Shown one piece after another: positions 28,112-37,241 of a DNA stretch of 64,000 bases. This stretch comes from a candidate division TA06 bacterium (lineage in GTDB: Bacteria > Edwardsbacteria > AC1 > EtOH8). The notes under the pieces are model-generated. The model was given only the letters and a program-made list of their open reading frames with translations, ran no database searches and was not told the DNA's origin. Numbering within the stretch: position 1 is the stretch's first letter; each line of letters begins with the position of its first letter. A program made the translations under genes and the position numbers. The stretch lies in contig JACRJI010000011.1 in the NCBI GenBank assembly GCA_016235665.1, positions 1-64,000 on the forward strand. The letters run 5' to 3'.

Positions 28112-28256
28112 ATTTACCACAAAAAACCTGCCCTGAGCCGGGTCGAATGGTCACAAAATTCACAAATCAATTTATCAAATGGGTGCGATTATCATTTCTG
28201 GTTTCTCATTTATTCAGGATTTTTTGAGCCCGTTGTGCATTTTGTGGTTAAATAAT
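28112..28256. repeat. ACCACAAAA...TTTTGTGGTTAAA inverted element
   Basis: Left arm TATTTACCACAAAAAA (from 28111) and right arm TTGTGCATTTTGTGGTTAAA (28233-28252) are separated by a body containing CCTGCCCTGAGCCGGGTCGA. It fills the 193-bp gap before folP. The right arm ends just upstream of the folP start. Confidence 0.65.
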
Positions 28257-28270
28257 CCCAAGAGTGAACA

Positions 28271-29128
28271 ATGATCTGGCAGTGCGGTAAATACAAGCTC
28301 GATACCAGTTACAAGATACTGGTAATGGGCATCCTCAACGTTACGCCAGATTCCTTCTCCGACGGCGGCAGATACCTTGATCCCAAGACCGCGGTGGAGC
28401 AGGGTCTGCGGATGGCCGAAGAGGGCGCCGACATCATAGACATTGGCGGGGAGTCCACCCGGCCGGGGGCCCAAAAGATCTCTTTGGACGAGGAACTGCA
28501 GAGGGTACTGACGGTCATAGAACAACTGGCGTCAAAACTAAAACTGCCGGTCTCGATAGACACCTACAAGTCACAAGTGGCCAAAGCGGCGCTGGAGGCC
28601 GGGGCCTCCATAGTCAACGACATCTCCGGACTCAACTTCGATCCCGAAATGGCCCGCACAGTCTCCGCGTACAAAGCAGGCCTGGTGCTGATGCACATCA
28701 AAGGCACGCCGGAGAACATGCAGACAGATCCAAAGTATGATGATCTTCTGGATGAGGTGGGTTCATACCTGAAATCCTCGATAAAGATGGCGGCGGAAGC
28801 CGGGATCAAGCATGAGACAATGGCCATAGACCCGGGGATCGGCTTCGGCAAGACAGTGGAACACAATCTGAGCTTGATCAAGAACCTGGAATATTTCAAG
28901 AGATTCAATTGTCCGATAGTAGCGGGCGTTTCCCGAAAATCATTCATCGGCAAACTGAACAATGACATTCCGGCCGATCAGCGCCTGCCGGGAAGCCTGG
29001 CGGCCGCCCTGCTGGCCGTTCAGAACGGGGCTTCGGTCATCCGCTGCCACGACGTTAGGGAAACGGTCCAGGTTTTGACAGTCTATCGGGCCATCAAGAC
29101 GGAGAACCTTTCACCACAAAGACACTAA
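28271..29128 (+). CDS. folP: Dihydropteroate synthase
   Basis: A 285-residue folate enzyme joining p-aminobenzoate to the pterin. Signatures are MGILNVTPDSFSDGG (17-31), IGGESTRPGA, SIDTYKSQVA and the C-terminal GSLAAALLAVQNGASVIRCHDV. The last codons (LSPQRH-stop) are encoded by the left arm of the repeat element at 29111, so the natural C-terminus was replaced or extended. folP followed by a diadenylate cyclase gene is a recurrent arrangement. Confidence 0.95.
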   Translation: MIWQCGKYKLDTSYKILVMGILNVTPDSFSDGGRYLDPKTAVEQGLRMAEEGADIIDIGGESTRPGAQKISLDEELQRVLTVIEQLASKLKLPVSIDTYKSQVAKAALEAGASIVNDISGLNFDPEMARTVSAYKAGLVLMHIKGTPENMQTDPKYDDLLDEVGSYLKSSIKMAAEAGIKHETMAIDPGIGFGKTVEHNLSLIKNLEYFKRFNCPIVAGVSRKSFIGKLNNDIPADQRLPGSLAAALLAVQNGASVIRCHDVRETVQVLTVYRAIKTENLSPQRH

Positions 29129-29222
29129 GATACCAAGCCTAATTAAATAAATAAGAAATGGGAAATGGTGTTTTGTGCCTCGGTGTCACTTCGATACACT
29201 CAGTGCACCGCTTGGTGGCTAT
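29111..29222. repeat. ACCACAAAGACAC element at the folP 3' end
   Basis: Left arm TCACCACAAAGACACTAAGA (from 29111), body AAGAAATGGGAAATGG, right arm CTCGGTGTCACTTCGATACA then CTCAGTGCACCGCTTGGTGG. Copies with similar arms and the same GGGAAATCGGAA-type body occur at 57479 and 59999. Confidence 0.75.
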
Positions 29223-29240
29223 AAATAATTCCAAAAGCAT

Positions 29241-30074
29241 ATGATCGAAAGATTCAATTTCACCTATCATTTGCCGGGAGCCCTGTCATTCCTGACGGTG
29301 CGGCCCCTGGACATCCTGGATATTCTGCTGGTGTCCTACATCATCTTCCGGATCTTTCACCTGATGAAGGGCACCCGGGCCATCCAGATGCTTTTCGGGG
29401 TGCTGGTGCTGGTGGTGATCGGGATAGTGGCCCAGCTTTACAGTCTGCCCGGCACCGGCTGGTTCATGGACTCATTGAAGTCCCTGTGGGTGGTGGCTTT
29501 TGTTATATTATTCCAACCCGAGATCCGCAACGCCCTGACCCAGCTGGGGCGCAACCGCTTTCTGGGGATCTTTCTCAAGGGCGAGGCCAAGGCCATCGAC
29601 GAAGTGGCCCGTGCCTGCAAAACCCTTTCCCAGCGGGGATTCGGGGCCATCATCGTCTTCGAGAAGAACGACGGGCTTAAGAATTTCAGCGACACCGGCA
29701 CCGAGATCGGGGCCAAGGTCTCCGAACCCCTGCTGATGTCACTGTTCGTTCCCGGGGGGCCCCTGCACGACGGCGCAGTGATCATCCGGGGCGACATGAT
29801 CATATCGGCCGGCTGCACCCTGCCGGTATCGCAGGATCCGGAGATAACCGCCAGCTACGGGATGCGGCACCGGGCGGCCCATGGCCTGACCCTGGAGACC
29901 GATGCGGTGGCGGTGGTGGTGTCGGAGGAGAACCAGGCCATCTCGCTGTGCCGCTACGGGCGTCTGGCAAAACTGGCCGATTCTGCCGAGCTCAAAAAGG
30001 CGCTGACACGGGCCCTGCATGCCAAAGTGGAGGCCGGGCCGGAACAAACGGCCCAGAGCTATCAGGGCACGTAA
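29241..30074 (+). CDS. cdaA: Diadenylate cyclase CdaA (c-di-AMP synthase)
   Basis: A 277-residue membrane-anchored DisA_N-domain enzyme. Three N-terminal membrane segments (about 26-38, 47-66 and 82-93) precede the cyclase domain, which has catalytic DGA at 177-179 and RHR at 209-211. It makes c-di-AMP from two ATP, controlling osmolyte and cell-wall balance. No YbbR/CdaR-type gene follows; the next 374 bp are non-coding and structured. Confidence 0.94.
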   Translation: MIERFNFTYHLPGALSFLTVRPLDILDILLVSYIIFRIFHLMKGTRAIQMLFGVLVLVVIGIVAQLYSLPGTGWFMDSLKSLWVVAFVILFQPEIRNALTQLGRNRFLGIFLKGEAKAIDEVARACKTLSQRGFGAIIVFEKNDGLKNFSDTGTEIGAKVSEPLLMSLFVPGGPLHDGAVIIRGDMIISAGCTLPVSQDPEITASYGMRHRAAHGLTLETDAVAVVVSEENQAISLCRYGRLAKLADSAELKKALTRALHAKVEAGPEQTAQSYQGT

Positions 30075-30108
30075 AACAAAAATATATTTGTTGTTTTAAC
30101 TATTTTTC

Positions 30109-30136
30109 TTGACTTTCGCAGCTTTTTTGCTATACT
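30109..30136 (+). promoter_or_regulatory. Promoter in the 374-bp gap after cdaA
   Basis: TTGACT (30109-30114), 16 bp, TATACT (30131-30136). Transcription would start near 30143 and run through the structured region. Confidence 0.65.
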
Positions 30137-30142
30137 TACTTT

Positions 30143-30245
30143 GCCATGCAAAGCAAGAAAATATATTTAGTGCATGCTTGCTTATTGGGCATAATAAAGC
30201 CTTTGTCCGCAGTTGAAAAATTACGGGCAGGGGCTTTTTGCGTGC
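30143..30245 (+). ncRNA. Candidate structured leader or small RNA with terminator hairpin
   Basis: Downstream of a good promoter, ATGC-AA-AGCAAG (from about 30146) can pair with CTTGCT...GCAT, followed by AAAGCC-TT-TGTCCG pairing with CGGGCA-GG-GGCTTT and a T run (about 30196-30240). This resembles a short attenuated leader or sRNA. I do not recognise a known riboswitch class. The rest of the gap (30246-30448) holds no gene and leads to the AGAAGGAAA ribosome-binding site of the next CDS. Confidence 0.45.
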
Positions 30246-30448
30246 ATGCTCGGCGATGACTTGGCAGTTGTCAAAACTAATTAAAGGCAAAGCAAAATAA
30301 ACAGTAACGTACATCCGTCATGAATAAAAAACCATATGTTTGGTCTTTATAAAAAAGTAACCGCCTGAGTATATTTTATGAAAATAATCAGTAATGATTT
30401 ACCGCAAACAGCTAAAATTATTGTTAAAAAGTAGAAGGAAACAAGCCT

Positions 30449-32248
30449 ATGAAACGTTATATATTGTTATGTCTCCTCATAGTGATCAGTGCCAGCGTTG
30501 GTTTTTCGCAAGCTACTCGCAAACAGTTTGCTTATGAGCAACGCGAGGGCGACACTCGGCCCAAGCCCAACCTGACCCCAACCTCACCTTCCCTGGTGGG
30601 AAAGGGGGAATTAAAGGTGGTTAGGTCAAAGACACCTGGCTGGCAGCCCAACGGCATTTGCATTTGCGACACCGCATGGGGGGCGGCCCCGTCGCTGATA
30701 GTTAGCGATGGCAAACACGGGGCGATAGTGTGTTGGACAGAAGTTCTGCGGGGCTATCCGCCGGATACCACCCATAAGACGGAAGATATCTACGCCCAGC
30801 GGGTGGACAGCGGGGGCAATGAAATATGGCCGCACCAGGGCGTGCCGGTGTGTAGTCTTATCAATGCATACTCATATTATCCGGCCATGATATCTGATGG
30901 CCAAGGCGGGGCGATCATTGCCTGGGAAGATTCTCGCGGCGGCCTAGGCTATACCCGGGTGTTTGCCCAAAGATTGGACAGCTTGGGAAACCGGCTGTGG
31001 CCGGAAAACGGGGTGCTGGTGTGCAACCAGATGAGCGGGTATGTGGATCTGTGCAGTGACGGGCACGGCGGAGCGATCATTATTTATGCTGATGGAAGAA
31101 ATGAAGCTATCACCAGCGATGACATTTACGCCCAGCGGATAGACAGCGCGGGCAATGCGGTTTGGCAAATAGACGGCGTGCCGGTTTGTACTGCGGACAG
31201 TATACAGTTTTGGTCGGCGATTGTAAATGACAATAATAGCGGTGCCATAGTAACATGGCAAGATTACCGTAGTGGAAACTATGATATATTTGCTCAACTG
31301 GTTGACTCTATTGGCAATATGAAATGGGTTATAAATGGTGTGGCCGTGCACTTGCCCACTAGTCAACATGAGCGCTATCCTAAAATTGTTCAGAATAGCA
31401 AGGGTGGCGCAATAGTGAGTTGGATTGATTATGGGAATGGGAAAACATATACTCAATCAGTTGATAGTAATGGAATAAGAAACTGGAATAATAGTGGTGT
31501 AAATACTTTAGGAACTTATGGCGATTTAAATGCAATTATTTTTGGGGGGGGGGTATCGAACTCATATGCAGCACAGCGTGTTGATAGTGGGGGCAACGTG
31601 AAATGGGGCGGCGGTATATTACTGCACAAAGATACTACAGGTGGCCAATGTAGTGCAACCGGAGATGGCAGTGAAGGCATTATAATTATTTGGGACGATT
31701 ACCACAGCAGTATTAACTACGCCAACCAATATGTCCAAAAAGTAGATTCAGGTGGTAATATTAAGTGGCCCGATACTGGTGTAGCGATATGTACTTTACA
31801 AATGGCATACGAAACCTATCCCCAAATAACCAGCGATGGTTTAGGTGGCGCTTTATGCACTTGGTTTGGTAATCCTTTACATGGTGCCAACCGTATATAT
31901 GCCCAAAGAATTTATGATGACGGGACACCCGGAGGGGTGACGGGAGAACCAGTTGTAGGCACACAATGCATAGTCCACTCTCTTAAATTATGGCCTAATC
32001 CATTCGTTGCAGCCATAACCTTAAACTATTCTTTGCCGCAAAAAACGAGAGTAAACATGAGGGTGTATAACGTGACCGGGCAATTAGTTCGGGATTTAAT
32101 AGAAGAGGAGGAGAAGTATGGGGGGAACTATAAAACCATCTGGGACGGCAGGAACAACCAGGGACAAAACTTGCCCAGCGGGCTGTATTTTGCTTGCTTG
32201 AGCGTCAACGGAAAAACCGAAACAAAAAAACTAGTAAAAATCAAATAA
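30449..32248 (+). CDS. Large secreted repeat protein with a FlgD-like sorting domain
   Basis: A 599-residue protein with a signal peptide (about 1-20, VGFSQ). It has repeated units of about 60 residues containing DGxGGAIIxWxD then IYAQRVDSxGNxxWxxxGVxVC, a secreted repeat family with beta-propeller-like periodicity. Residues about 520-599 are a FlgD-Ig/type IX-like module (MRVYNVTGQLVRDL, GNYKTIWDGRNNQGQ, LPSGLYFACL). Residues about 42-60 (NLTPTSPSLVGKGELKVV) are encoded by an imperfect palindrome and look like an in-frame repeat insertion. Base composition turns AT-rich in the middle. The partner gene starts 12 bp downstream. Confidence 0.8.
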   Translation: MKRYILLCLLIVISASVGFSQATRKQFAYEQREGDTRPKPNLTPTSPSLVGKGELKVVRSKTPGWQPNGICICDTAWGAAPSLIVSDGKHGAIVCWTEVLRGYPPDTTHKTEDIYAQRVDSGGNEIWPHQGVPVCSLINAYSYYPAMISDGQGGAIIAWEDSRGGLGYTRVFAQRLDSLGNRLWPENGVLVCNQMSGYVDLCSDGHGGAIIIYADGRNEAITSDDIYAQRIDSAGNAVWQIDGVPVCTADSIQFWSAIVNDNNSGAIVTWQDYRSGNYDIFAQLVDSIGNMKWVINGVAVHLPTSQHERYPKIVQNSKGGAIVSWIDYGNGKTYTQSVDSNGIRNWNNSGVNTLGTYGDLNAIIFGGGVSNSYAAQRVDSGGNVKWGGGILLHKDTTGGQCSATGDGSEGIIIIWDDYHSSINYANQYVQKVDSGGNIKWPDTGVAICTLQMAYETYPQITSDGLGGALCTWFGNPLHGANRIYAQRIYDDGTPGGVTGEPVVGTQCIVHSLKLWPNPFVAAITLNYSLPQKTRVNMRVYNVTGQLVRDLIEEEEKYGGNYKTIWDGRNNQGQNLPSGLYFACLSVNGKTETKKLVKIK

Positions 32249-32260
32249 GGAAGCACGATC

Positions 32261-35200
32261 ATGAAACTGATATTGTTGGCCGTATTGCTGGCTCTTGCGG
32301 CGACCACATGTGCGTATGCCCAAGCTGATTATTTTACCCTCAGCCCCTGGGGAATAGGCCTGGATCGGGATACAATCATCATTAAAAGCAACTGGGCCTT
32401 AGAGCTGCAAAAATTACAGGATTTGGGCGCCAACGAGATCGAGGGCTGCCTGCCGGCAGGCGAAAGCATCTGGATGAACAATTTATGCAACCCTTCAGTT
32501 GTAACCGGGCGGCCGGTGCGAATGTCCACCGGTTCCGAACCGGGTTTTGCCATACCATATTGGAGACAATTATGGAATTGGGGCACGAACGGCTTAGACA
32601 CTAATTATATGACAGTAACCCAACAACATCTGCAAAGTTTGGCTACCACTTGGTGCCAGAATCCCGGCTGGGTCAGCCATTTTATTGGCCAGGAATGGGA
32701 CTGGTATCATACCTGGAACGACACCAATTGGAACAGAGTATATACAGCTCTGGATTATGCCACCCGATATTGGGAATATTTAGCTGACAGCTTGAGCCTA
32801 CCGGCTGACTATAAAGACCGTTTGGTTTATGCTATGCACGCAGGGTTGATGAATTCCACAGGCACCTGCTGGAATGATTTCGCCGCCAGGCTTCCAAGGC
32901 TAGGCGTGGCCGAAATTGAGGTCTATGGTTTTTTTGACACCGGTTGGGATCCGAATTATGGAATGCCCACTAAATATAATGTCAATGACGACAGCTTTAC
33001 GCAATATCAGAAAGGCATGCAACAGATGGTTGACTGGGCCGACAGCTGTTTTTATTACTATGAAAACCCGCAAACCAAAGCGTCTGATCGCAAGACAATA
33101 TGGAAATGCTTATCACGCGCGGGCAAACAGGAAAACCTGGTAAAAATGCCCGACGGTACCTATGTATTAAAAACATCGTACAGATGGACCAACCGGGAAG
33201 AGATCAGGGCATCGGCTTGGCTGGCATTATCCCGGGGCGCCAAGGGGCTTAAGCATTTTAATTATTTCAGCTATCCGTCAAGTTATACACCTATTCCCGG
33301 TGGTTGGCCGGAAAAACAGACCGGCATTGTGGACGAAAACCGGATACCGAGAGATTCTATATATCATTTATTACATCCCGAATCACCCGCAATCTACGAC
33401 TGGGTCAAAGAACTATACACCGAAGTAGGTAAAATTGGCCCCATCCTTTCCCGATTGCAATGCAACTATGCCTTTGGGGTAAACCATTTGCCCGGTGAAA
33501 CATTTGTAAATAAAACCGCCTGTTATATTCGCAGCGTTACCGCCTTAAAACCAGAATATAACCAAAGAGATTATTTTGAGGTGGGGACTTTTAAGGATTA
33601 CAGCTTAGACCATTACGGAGATGAGTACTTTATTCTTATTAACCGCTACTGTATGCCCCAGGAAACATTAGCAGTAAATGTAAAAATCAATTATACGCCG
33701 TTGACCGCCGGGATTGGCTTTTTTGTGGCAGATGAGTTGACCGGTCAGGCGGTCAGCCCCATGCTCCCCAGGGCGGTTGACACCAGTTTTACCATTACCT
33801 TGCTTCCCGGCGGGGGCAGATTGCTAAAAATTATTCCTTTTGCCTCAACACCCAAATTACAGGCCGGTGCGATTAATACCAACTTCAGGTTTACAACTCT
33901 TTCACCAAACATTTCTTCAACGCTTTCCAACGATTCCATACAAATAACCCAAAAGTATTGGGTAAAAGTTGAACCGGAAACAATGGCAGCTTCTCCGGAT
34001 TATATCGGTTATTATTGGGCAAGCAACGTTTCAGATTGGCTGACTTACTCAAATTCTTCCATTCAATACCTTTACAATTCCGCGCAGAACAAAGCCAATA
34101 TTTTCGAGCTGCAATACAAAATAGATGGCGGAAAAATTTTAACTCCCAAATTCAGCGGCCAGATATACTTTAACGATGATAAGCCTGCCGTAGGCTCTAT
34201 AACAATCAATAACGGCGACCAATTTACCAATGATACTTTAGTCAACGTCAAAATATCCGGCAGCGATGCCTTCCCCGGTTTGTCTCAAATGCGCTTTGCC
34301 GAAGCTCCGTTCGGTAACGATTTCGGTTATGCCAATATGGTTAAAAACGGCACATTTGAAGATACGACTAATTGGGTGCTGGACAATACCGAATATTATG
34401 ACGGCTTCTTGCATTTAAAAGGCGTGCATACCGGCCCTGGCCCGGCCCAAATTGGGGCTTCGGCTAAACAGATAATACCCGGCTCTGAAATAAACCAACA
34501 CCGCAATAAATTATTGCGCTATACCGACGACATTTATGCCCATGATGTGATATCTTCCTATAAAGTGGTGGAGGTATTTTATGCCGATGCAGTTTACCCA
34601 AATTCTGTAAGACTGCTTGAAAAGTCCATTGCTTCCGATCCTGAAGTAATTTGGAAAACAAAAAGTGACACCTTCACCTTGAAGGTTGACACCACCAGAG
34701 CCATTGACCGGATGGAAATAAGCTATAATATTTACGGAATTGAAGTTCCTCCCCCGCCGCCGGACGATGATCCGTTATTTAACACAATTGTGGTGGATAA
34801 TATCCGGTTGGAACGGGTGGAATTACGAGGCGACACTCCGCCACCGCCGCCGCCACCACCTGATGAATATGTAAAACCATATATTTACGATGGTTGGGTT
34901 TTGGCAGACACGAGTAAATCTTACAACCATACACTTTCTGTGGGCGATGGCGTAAAAAAGGTTTACTTGCAATTGAATGATCTACCCGGCAACATAAGCG
35001 CAGAACCCGGCTGGTACGATGACATCATTTTGGACATGACCCTGCCCAATTCAAACATTACCTTGCCGTTGACTGCCAGCTATATCAATGGGACGGTCAA
35101 TTCGTATGGTTTCTCTTCGGATCTAAACTTTGAAAGTTGGGTATTGGATTACAAACCCTATTCCTACGGCGATTGGCAGGAATTGACCCGAAGTGGCGTG

Positions 35201-36520
35201 AATCAAATAGACTTTAACCCCGGCGATTTGCTTTATACCTGGAATACCGGCACTCTGCATGAGGGCACCTATCTATTGCGGCTTACAACATACGACAAGG
35301 CCGGCAACGTAAAGGCCGATACCCATTTTGTGTACGTTGTGCTCGAACCGGCCTTGCCCATTTCAGCCGTTACCGCAGAGTTTGCCACCTTCAATAGCCT
35401 GCCGGTTGATGCCACCTGCGACAATATTGGCAACATCTACGTCACCGACACCCAGGCCGACAAGATATGGAAGTTCTCACCGGAGGGCGATTCCCTGCTG
35501 TGTTTTGGCTATTCATACACCGGCCAGGATACCTTGGGTCTGAACCACCCCAAAGGCATAGCGGTTGATGATTCCGGCAATATCTGGATCACAGACTGCT
35601 ACCAATCCAAAGTTAAAAAGTACGACAGCCAGGGTAGCTATTTAGGCTTCATCGGCAAGCACGGCAACCAGCAAGGGGAGTTCAACCAGCCCACCGGTAT
35701 TACGATCAGCGGAAATGAAATCTACGTAGCTGACCACTTGAATGGCAGGGTGCAGGTGTTTAACAAAACCGGAGCATTTACTAGGCAATTCGGAAACAAT
35801 TGCTTAAATCAACCGGCCGGGATAGCCATCCGCAATAACGAGGCGGAAAAACTGGTATATGTTTGTGATTCCCAAAATGACCGGATCGCCATATTTGACG
35901 CTGCCGGGAACTTGGTAAATTCGTTAGACAGCCTGGGCCTGGACAAGCCTTGGGACATCTGCTTTGACAACAATAACAACCTGTACATTGCCGATGTCTA
36001 CAACAACCGGGTGATAGAGCTTGACCCCTGGCACAACAAGCTTTTGACCTTTGGCATCCAGGGCCAGGAAGCGGGAGAATTCAAACTGCCGCAAGGTTTG
36101 GCGGTAAGCCCGGACGGCAAATATCTCTACTTGGCCGATACCCACAACGACCGGTTGCAGAGGTTCAAGATGTTTTTCGATATGGGGGCATTGGGCGGAC
36201 CGCAAACATCCGGCAAGCGGCAAATAACAAATACTGCGCCCACTGTATTCGGCTTAAGCCAATGCTATCCCAATCCCTGCAAACAAAAGACCAGCATCAA
36301 CTACCAGATTCCCAAGGCTGGTAATGTCAGTCTTAAAGTTTACAATACTTTGGGACAAGTGGTAAAAATACTGGTTAACGAAAACCAGCAGCCCGGTTAC
36401 TACTCAATCAATTGGGATGGCAGGGATGAAAACAAGCGGCAAGCGGCCGCGGGGGTTTACTTCTATCGTTTGGCATCAGGCGAGTACAAAAACACCAAGA
36501 AGTTAGTTCTTTTAAGGTAA
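32261..36520 (+). CDS. 1419-residue secreted multidomain protein (hydrolase-like N-domain, NHL repeats, sorting domain)
   Basis: A signal peptide (about 1-21, AYAQ) is followed by a region of about 500 residues rich in Trp and Tyr that reads like a TIM-barrel glycoside-hydrolase-type fold (HFIGQEWDWYHTWNDTNW, RASAWLALSRGAKGLKHFNY); the family is not identified. Then come beta-sandwich-like segments, two poly-proline hinges (PPPPPDDD and eight prolines before DEY), and NHL-type propeller repeats (LNHPKGIAVDDSGNIWITD, FNQPTGITISGNEIYVAD, LPQGLAVSPDGKYLYLAD) over about 1040-1310. A FlgD-like/type IX C-terminal module (SLKVYNTLGQVVKIL, AAGVYFYRLASG) ends the protein. It is probably a surface protein acting on glycans. 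It is co-transcribed with the 599-residue gene (12-bp gap). Codon use is AT-richer than in the housekeeping genes. Confidence 0.82.
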   Translation: MKLILLAVLLALAATTCAYAQADYFTLSPWGIGLDRDTIIIKSNWALELQKLQDLGANEIEGCLPAGESIWMNNLCNPSVVTGRPVRMSTGSEPGFAIPYWRQLWNWGTNGLDTNYMTVTQQHLQSLATTWCQNPGWVSHFIGQEWDWYHTWNDTNWNRVYTALDYATRYWEYLADSLSLPADYKDRLVYAMHAGLMNSTGTCWNDFAARLPRLGVAEIEVYGFFDTGWDPNYGMPTKYNVNDDSFTQYQKGMQQMVDWADSCFYYYENPQTKASDRKTIWKCLSRAGKQENLVKMPDGTYVLKTSYRWTNREEIRASAWLALSRGAKGLKHFNYFSYPSSYTPIPGGWPEKQTGIVDENRIPRDSIYHLLHPESPAIYDWVKELYTEVGKIGPILSRLQCNYAFGVNHLPGETFVNKTACYIRSVTALKPEYNQRDYFEVGTFKDYSLDHYGDEYFILINRYCMPQETLAVNVKINYTPLTAGIGFFVADELTGQAVSPMLPRAVDTSFTITLLPGGGRLLKIIPFASTPKLQAGAINTNFRFTTLSPNISSTLSNDSIQITQKYWVKVEPETMAASPDYIGYYWASNVSDWLTYSNSSIQYLYNSAQNKANIFELQYKIDGGKILTPKFSGQIYFNDDKPAVGSITINNGDQFTNDTLVNVKISGSDAFPGLSQMRFAEAPFGNDFGYANMVKNGTFEDTTNWVLDNTEYYDGFLHLKGVHTGPGPAQIGASAKQIIPGSEINQHRNKLLRYTDDIYAHDVISSYKVVEVFYADAVYPNSVRLLEKSIASDPEVIWKTKSDTFTLKVDTTRAIDRMEISYNIYGIEVPPPPPDDDPLFNTIVVDNIRLERVELRGDTPPPPPPPPDEYVKPYIYDGWVLADTSKSYNHTLSVGDGVKKVYLQLNDLPGNISAEPGWYDDIILDMTLPNSNITLPLTASYINGTVNSYGFSSDLNFESWVLDYKPYSYGDWQELTRSGVNQIDFNPGDLLYTWNTGTLHEGTYLLRLTTYDKAGNVKADTHFVYVVLEPALPISAVTAEFATFNSLPVDATCDNIGNIYVTDTQADKIWKFSPEGDSLLCFGYSYTGQDTLGLNHPKGIAVDDSGNIWITDCYQSKVKKYDSQGSYLGFIGKHGNQQGEFNQPTGITISGNEIYVADHLNGRVQVFNKTGAFTRQFGNNCLNQPAGIAIRNNEAEKLVYVCDSQNDRIAIFDAAGNLVNSLDSLGLDKPWDICFDNNNNLYIADVYNNRVIELDPWHNKLLTFGIQGQEAGEFKLPQGLAVSPDGKYLYLADTHNDRLQRFKMFFDMGALGGPQTSGKRQITNTAPTVFGLSQCYPNPCKQKTSINYQIPKAGNVSLKVYNTLGQVVKILVNENQQPGYYSINWDGRDENKRQAAAGVYFYRLASGEYKNTKKLVLLR

Positions 36521-36581
36521 AAACAGCACCAGAGGCTGAAGTAAAACAACCACATCAACCAAATGCGAAAGGAAACCGAAC

Positions 36582-36950
36582 ATGGCAGCGTTGACCGAAG
36601 CCCAAAAACGTTCCTTTAACCGCCAGATGGAAGAGGTGATGACCAGCAGCAAGGACGTCTTGAAGAAACAAGGCCTCGACGTCACGCCCAAATTGAAACT
36701 GCTCAAGGAGAAGAACATCAATTCGGAGAAAGCGGAGGAGGCCCAGCTTAAAGCCATGGCCGAGGTCAAGGCCAAGACCGCCGCTTCGGTCAAAATGACC
36801 ACCGAAGCCTACGCCCTGGCTTCAGCCCAGTTGGATGCTATAGTCGGCAGCCTGGGGAAGGACCACACCCTCTCCCAAAAACTCAAGAAAATGCGGGAAT
36901 CCATGTCCAAAACGGCCTCCAGGGGCGTAAAAAAGGCCAAAACCCAGTAA
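36582..36950 (+). CDS. Small helical protein of unknown function, linked to a 21-bp array
   Basis: A 122-residue Lys/Ala/Glu-rich, almost certainly all-helical protein with a very basic C-terminus (KTASRGVKKAKTQ) and no signal peptide or membrane segment. AAAGGAAA precedes the start. It matches no family I know. Its last three codons and stop (AACCCAGTAA) coincide with the first unit of the 21-bp palindromic array at 36941. A basic helical protein next to a phased palindrome array suggests DNA binding, but this is inference. Compare the gene at 47885 next to a second 21-bp array. Confidence 0.75.
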   Translation: MAALTEAQKRSFNRQMEEVMTSSKDVLKKQGLDVTPKLKLLKEKNINSEKAEEAQLKAMAEVKAKTAASVKMTTEAYALASAQLDAIVGSLGKDHTLSQKLKKMRESMSKTASRGVKKAKTQ

Positions 36951-37222
36951 ATACCCCTAAAATAGAGGGTTACAAGGGTTCTAACCAAGGTTATAAGGCT
37001 TGAAACCCAGGTTAGGAAGGTTCTAACCCAGGTCAGAAGGGTTCTAACCAAGGTTGTAAACGATCTAACCCAGGGTAGAAAGGTTCTAACCTGGGTTGGC
37101 AGGGTTCTCCCCCAGGTTAGGGAGGTTCTAACCAAGGTTATAAGGAATCTGTCCGAGGCCGGTAAGATTCTAACCTTGGTTGGCGGGGTAATCGGGGTTT
37201 TAAAAGGATTTAACCAAAATCG
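36941..37222. repeat. 21-bp-period array of AACCNNGGTT palindromes
   Basis: Units start at 36983, 37004, 37025, 37046, 37067, 37088, 37109, 37130, 37151 and 37172, every step exactly 21 bp. Degenerate in-phase units lie at 36941, 36962 and 37193, and an off-phase AACC at 37212. Each unit opens with a 10-bp near-palindrome (AACCAAGGTT, AACCCAGGTT, AACCTGGGTT, AACCTTGGTT) followed by about 11 bp ending GGTTCT. Units differ by substitutions and not by length. The minus strand is open in one frame (a VRTxLTW-type heptad), but I regard that as a by-product of the 21-bp period. Confidence 0.9.
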
Positions 37223-37241
37223 GATTGGCAAGCAGTAAAAC

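Noticed and set aside
30143-30448. c-di-GMP-I or ydaO (c-di-AMP) riboswitch
   Set aside because: Short matches such as GGCAAAGCA occur, but the conserved core strings and pairing order of those classes were not found.
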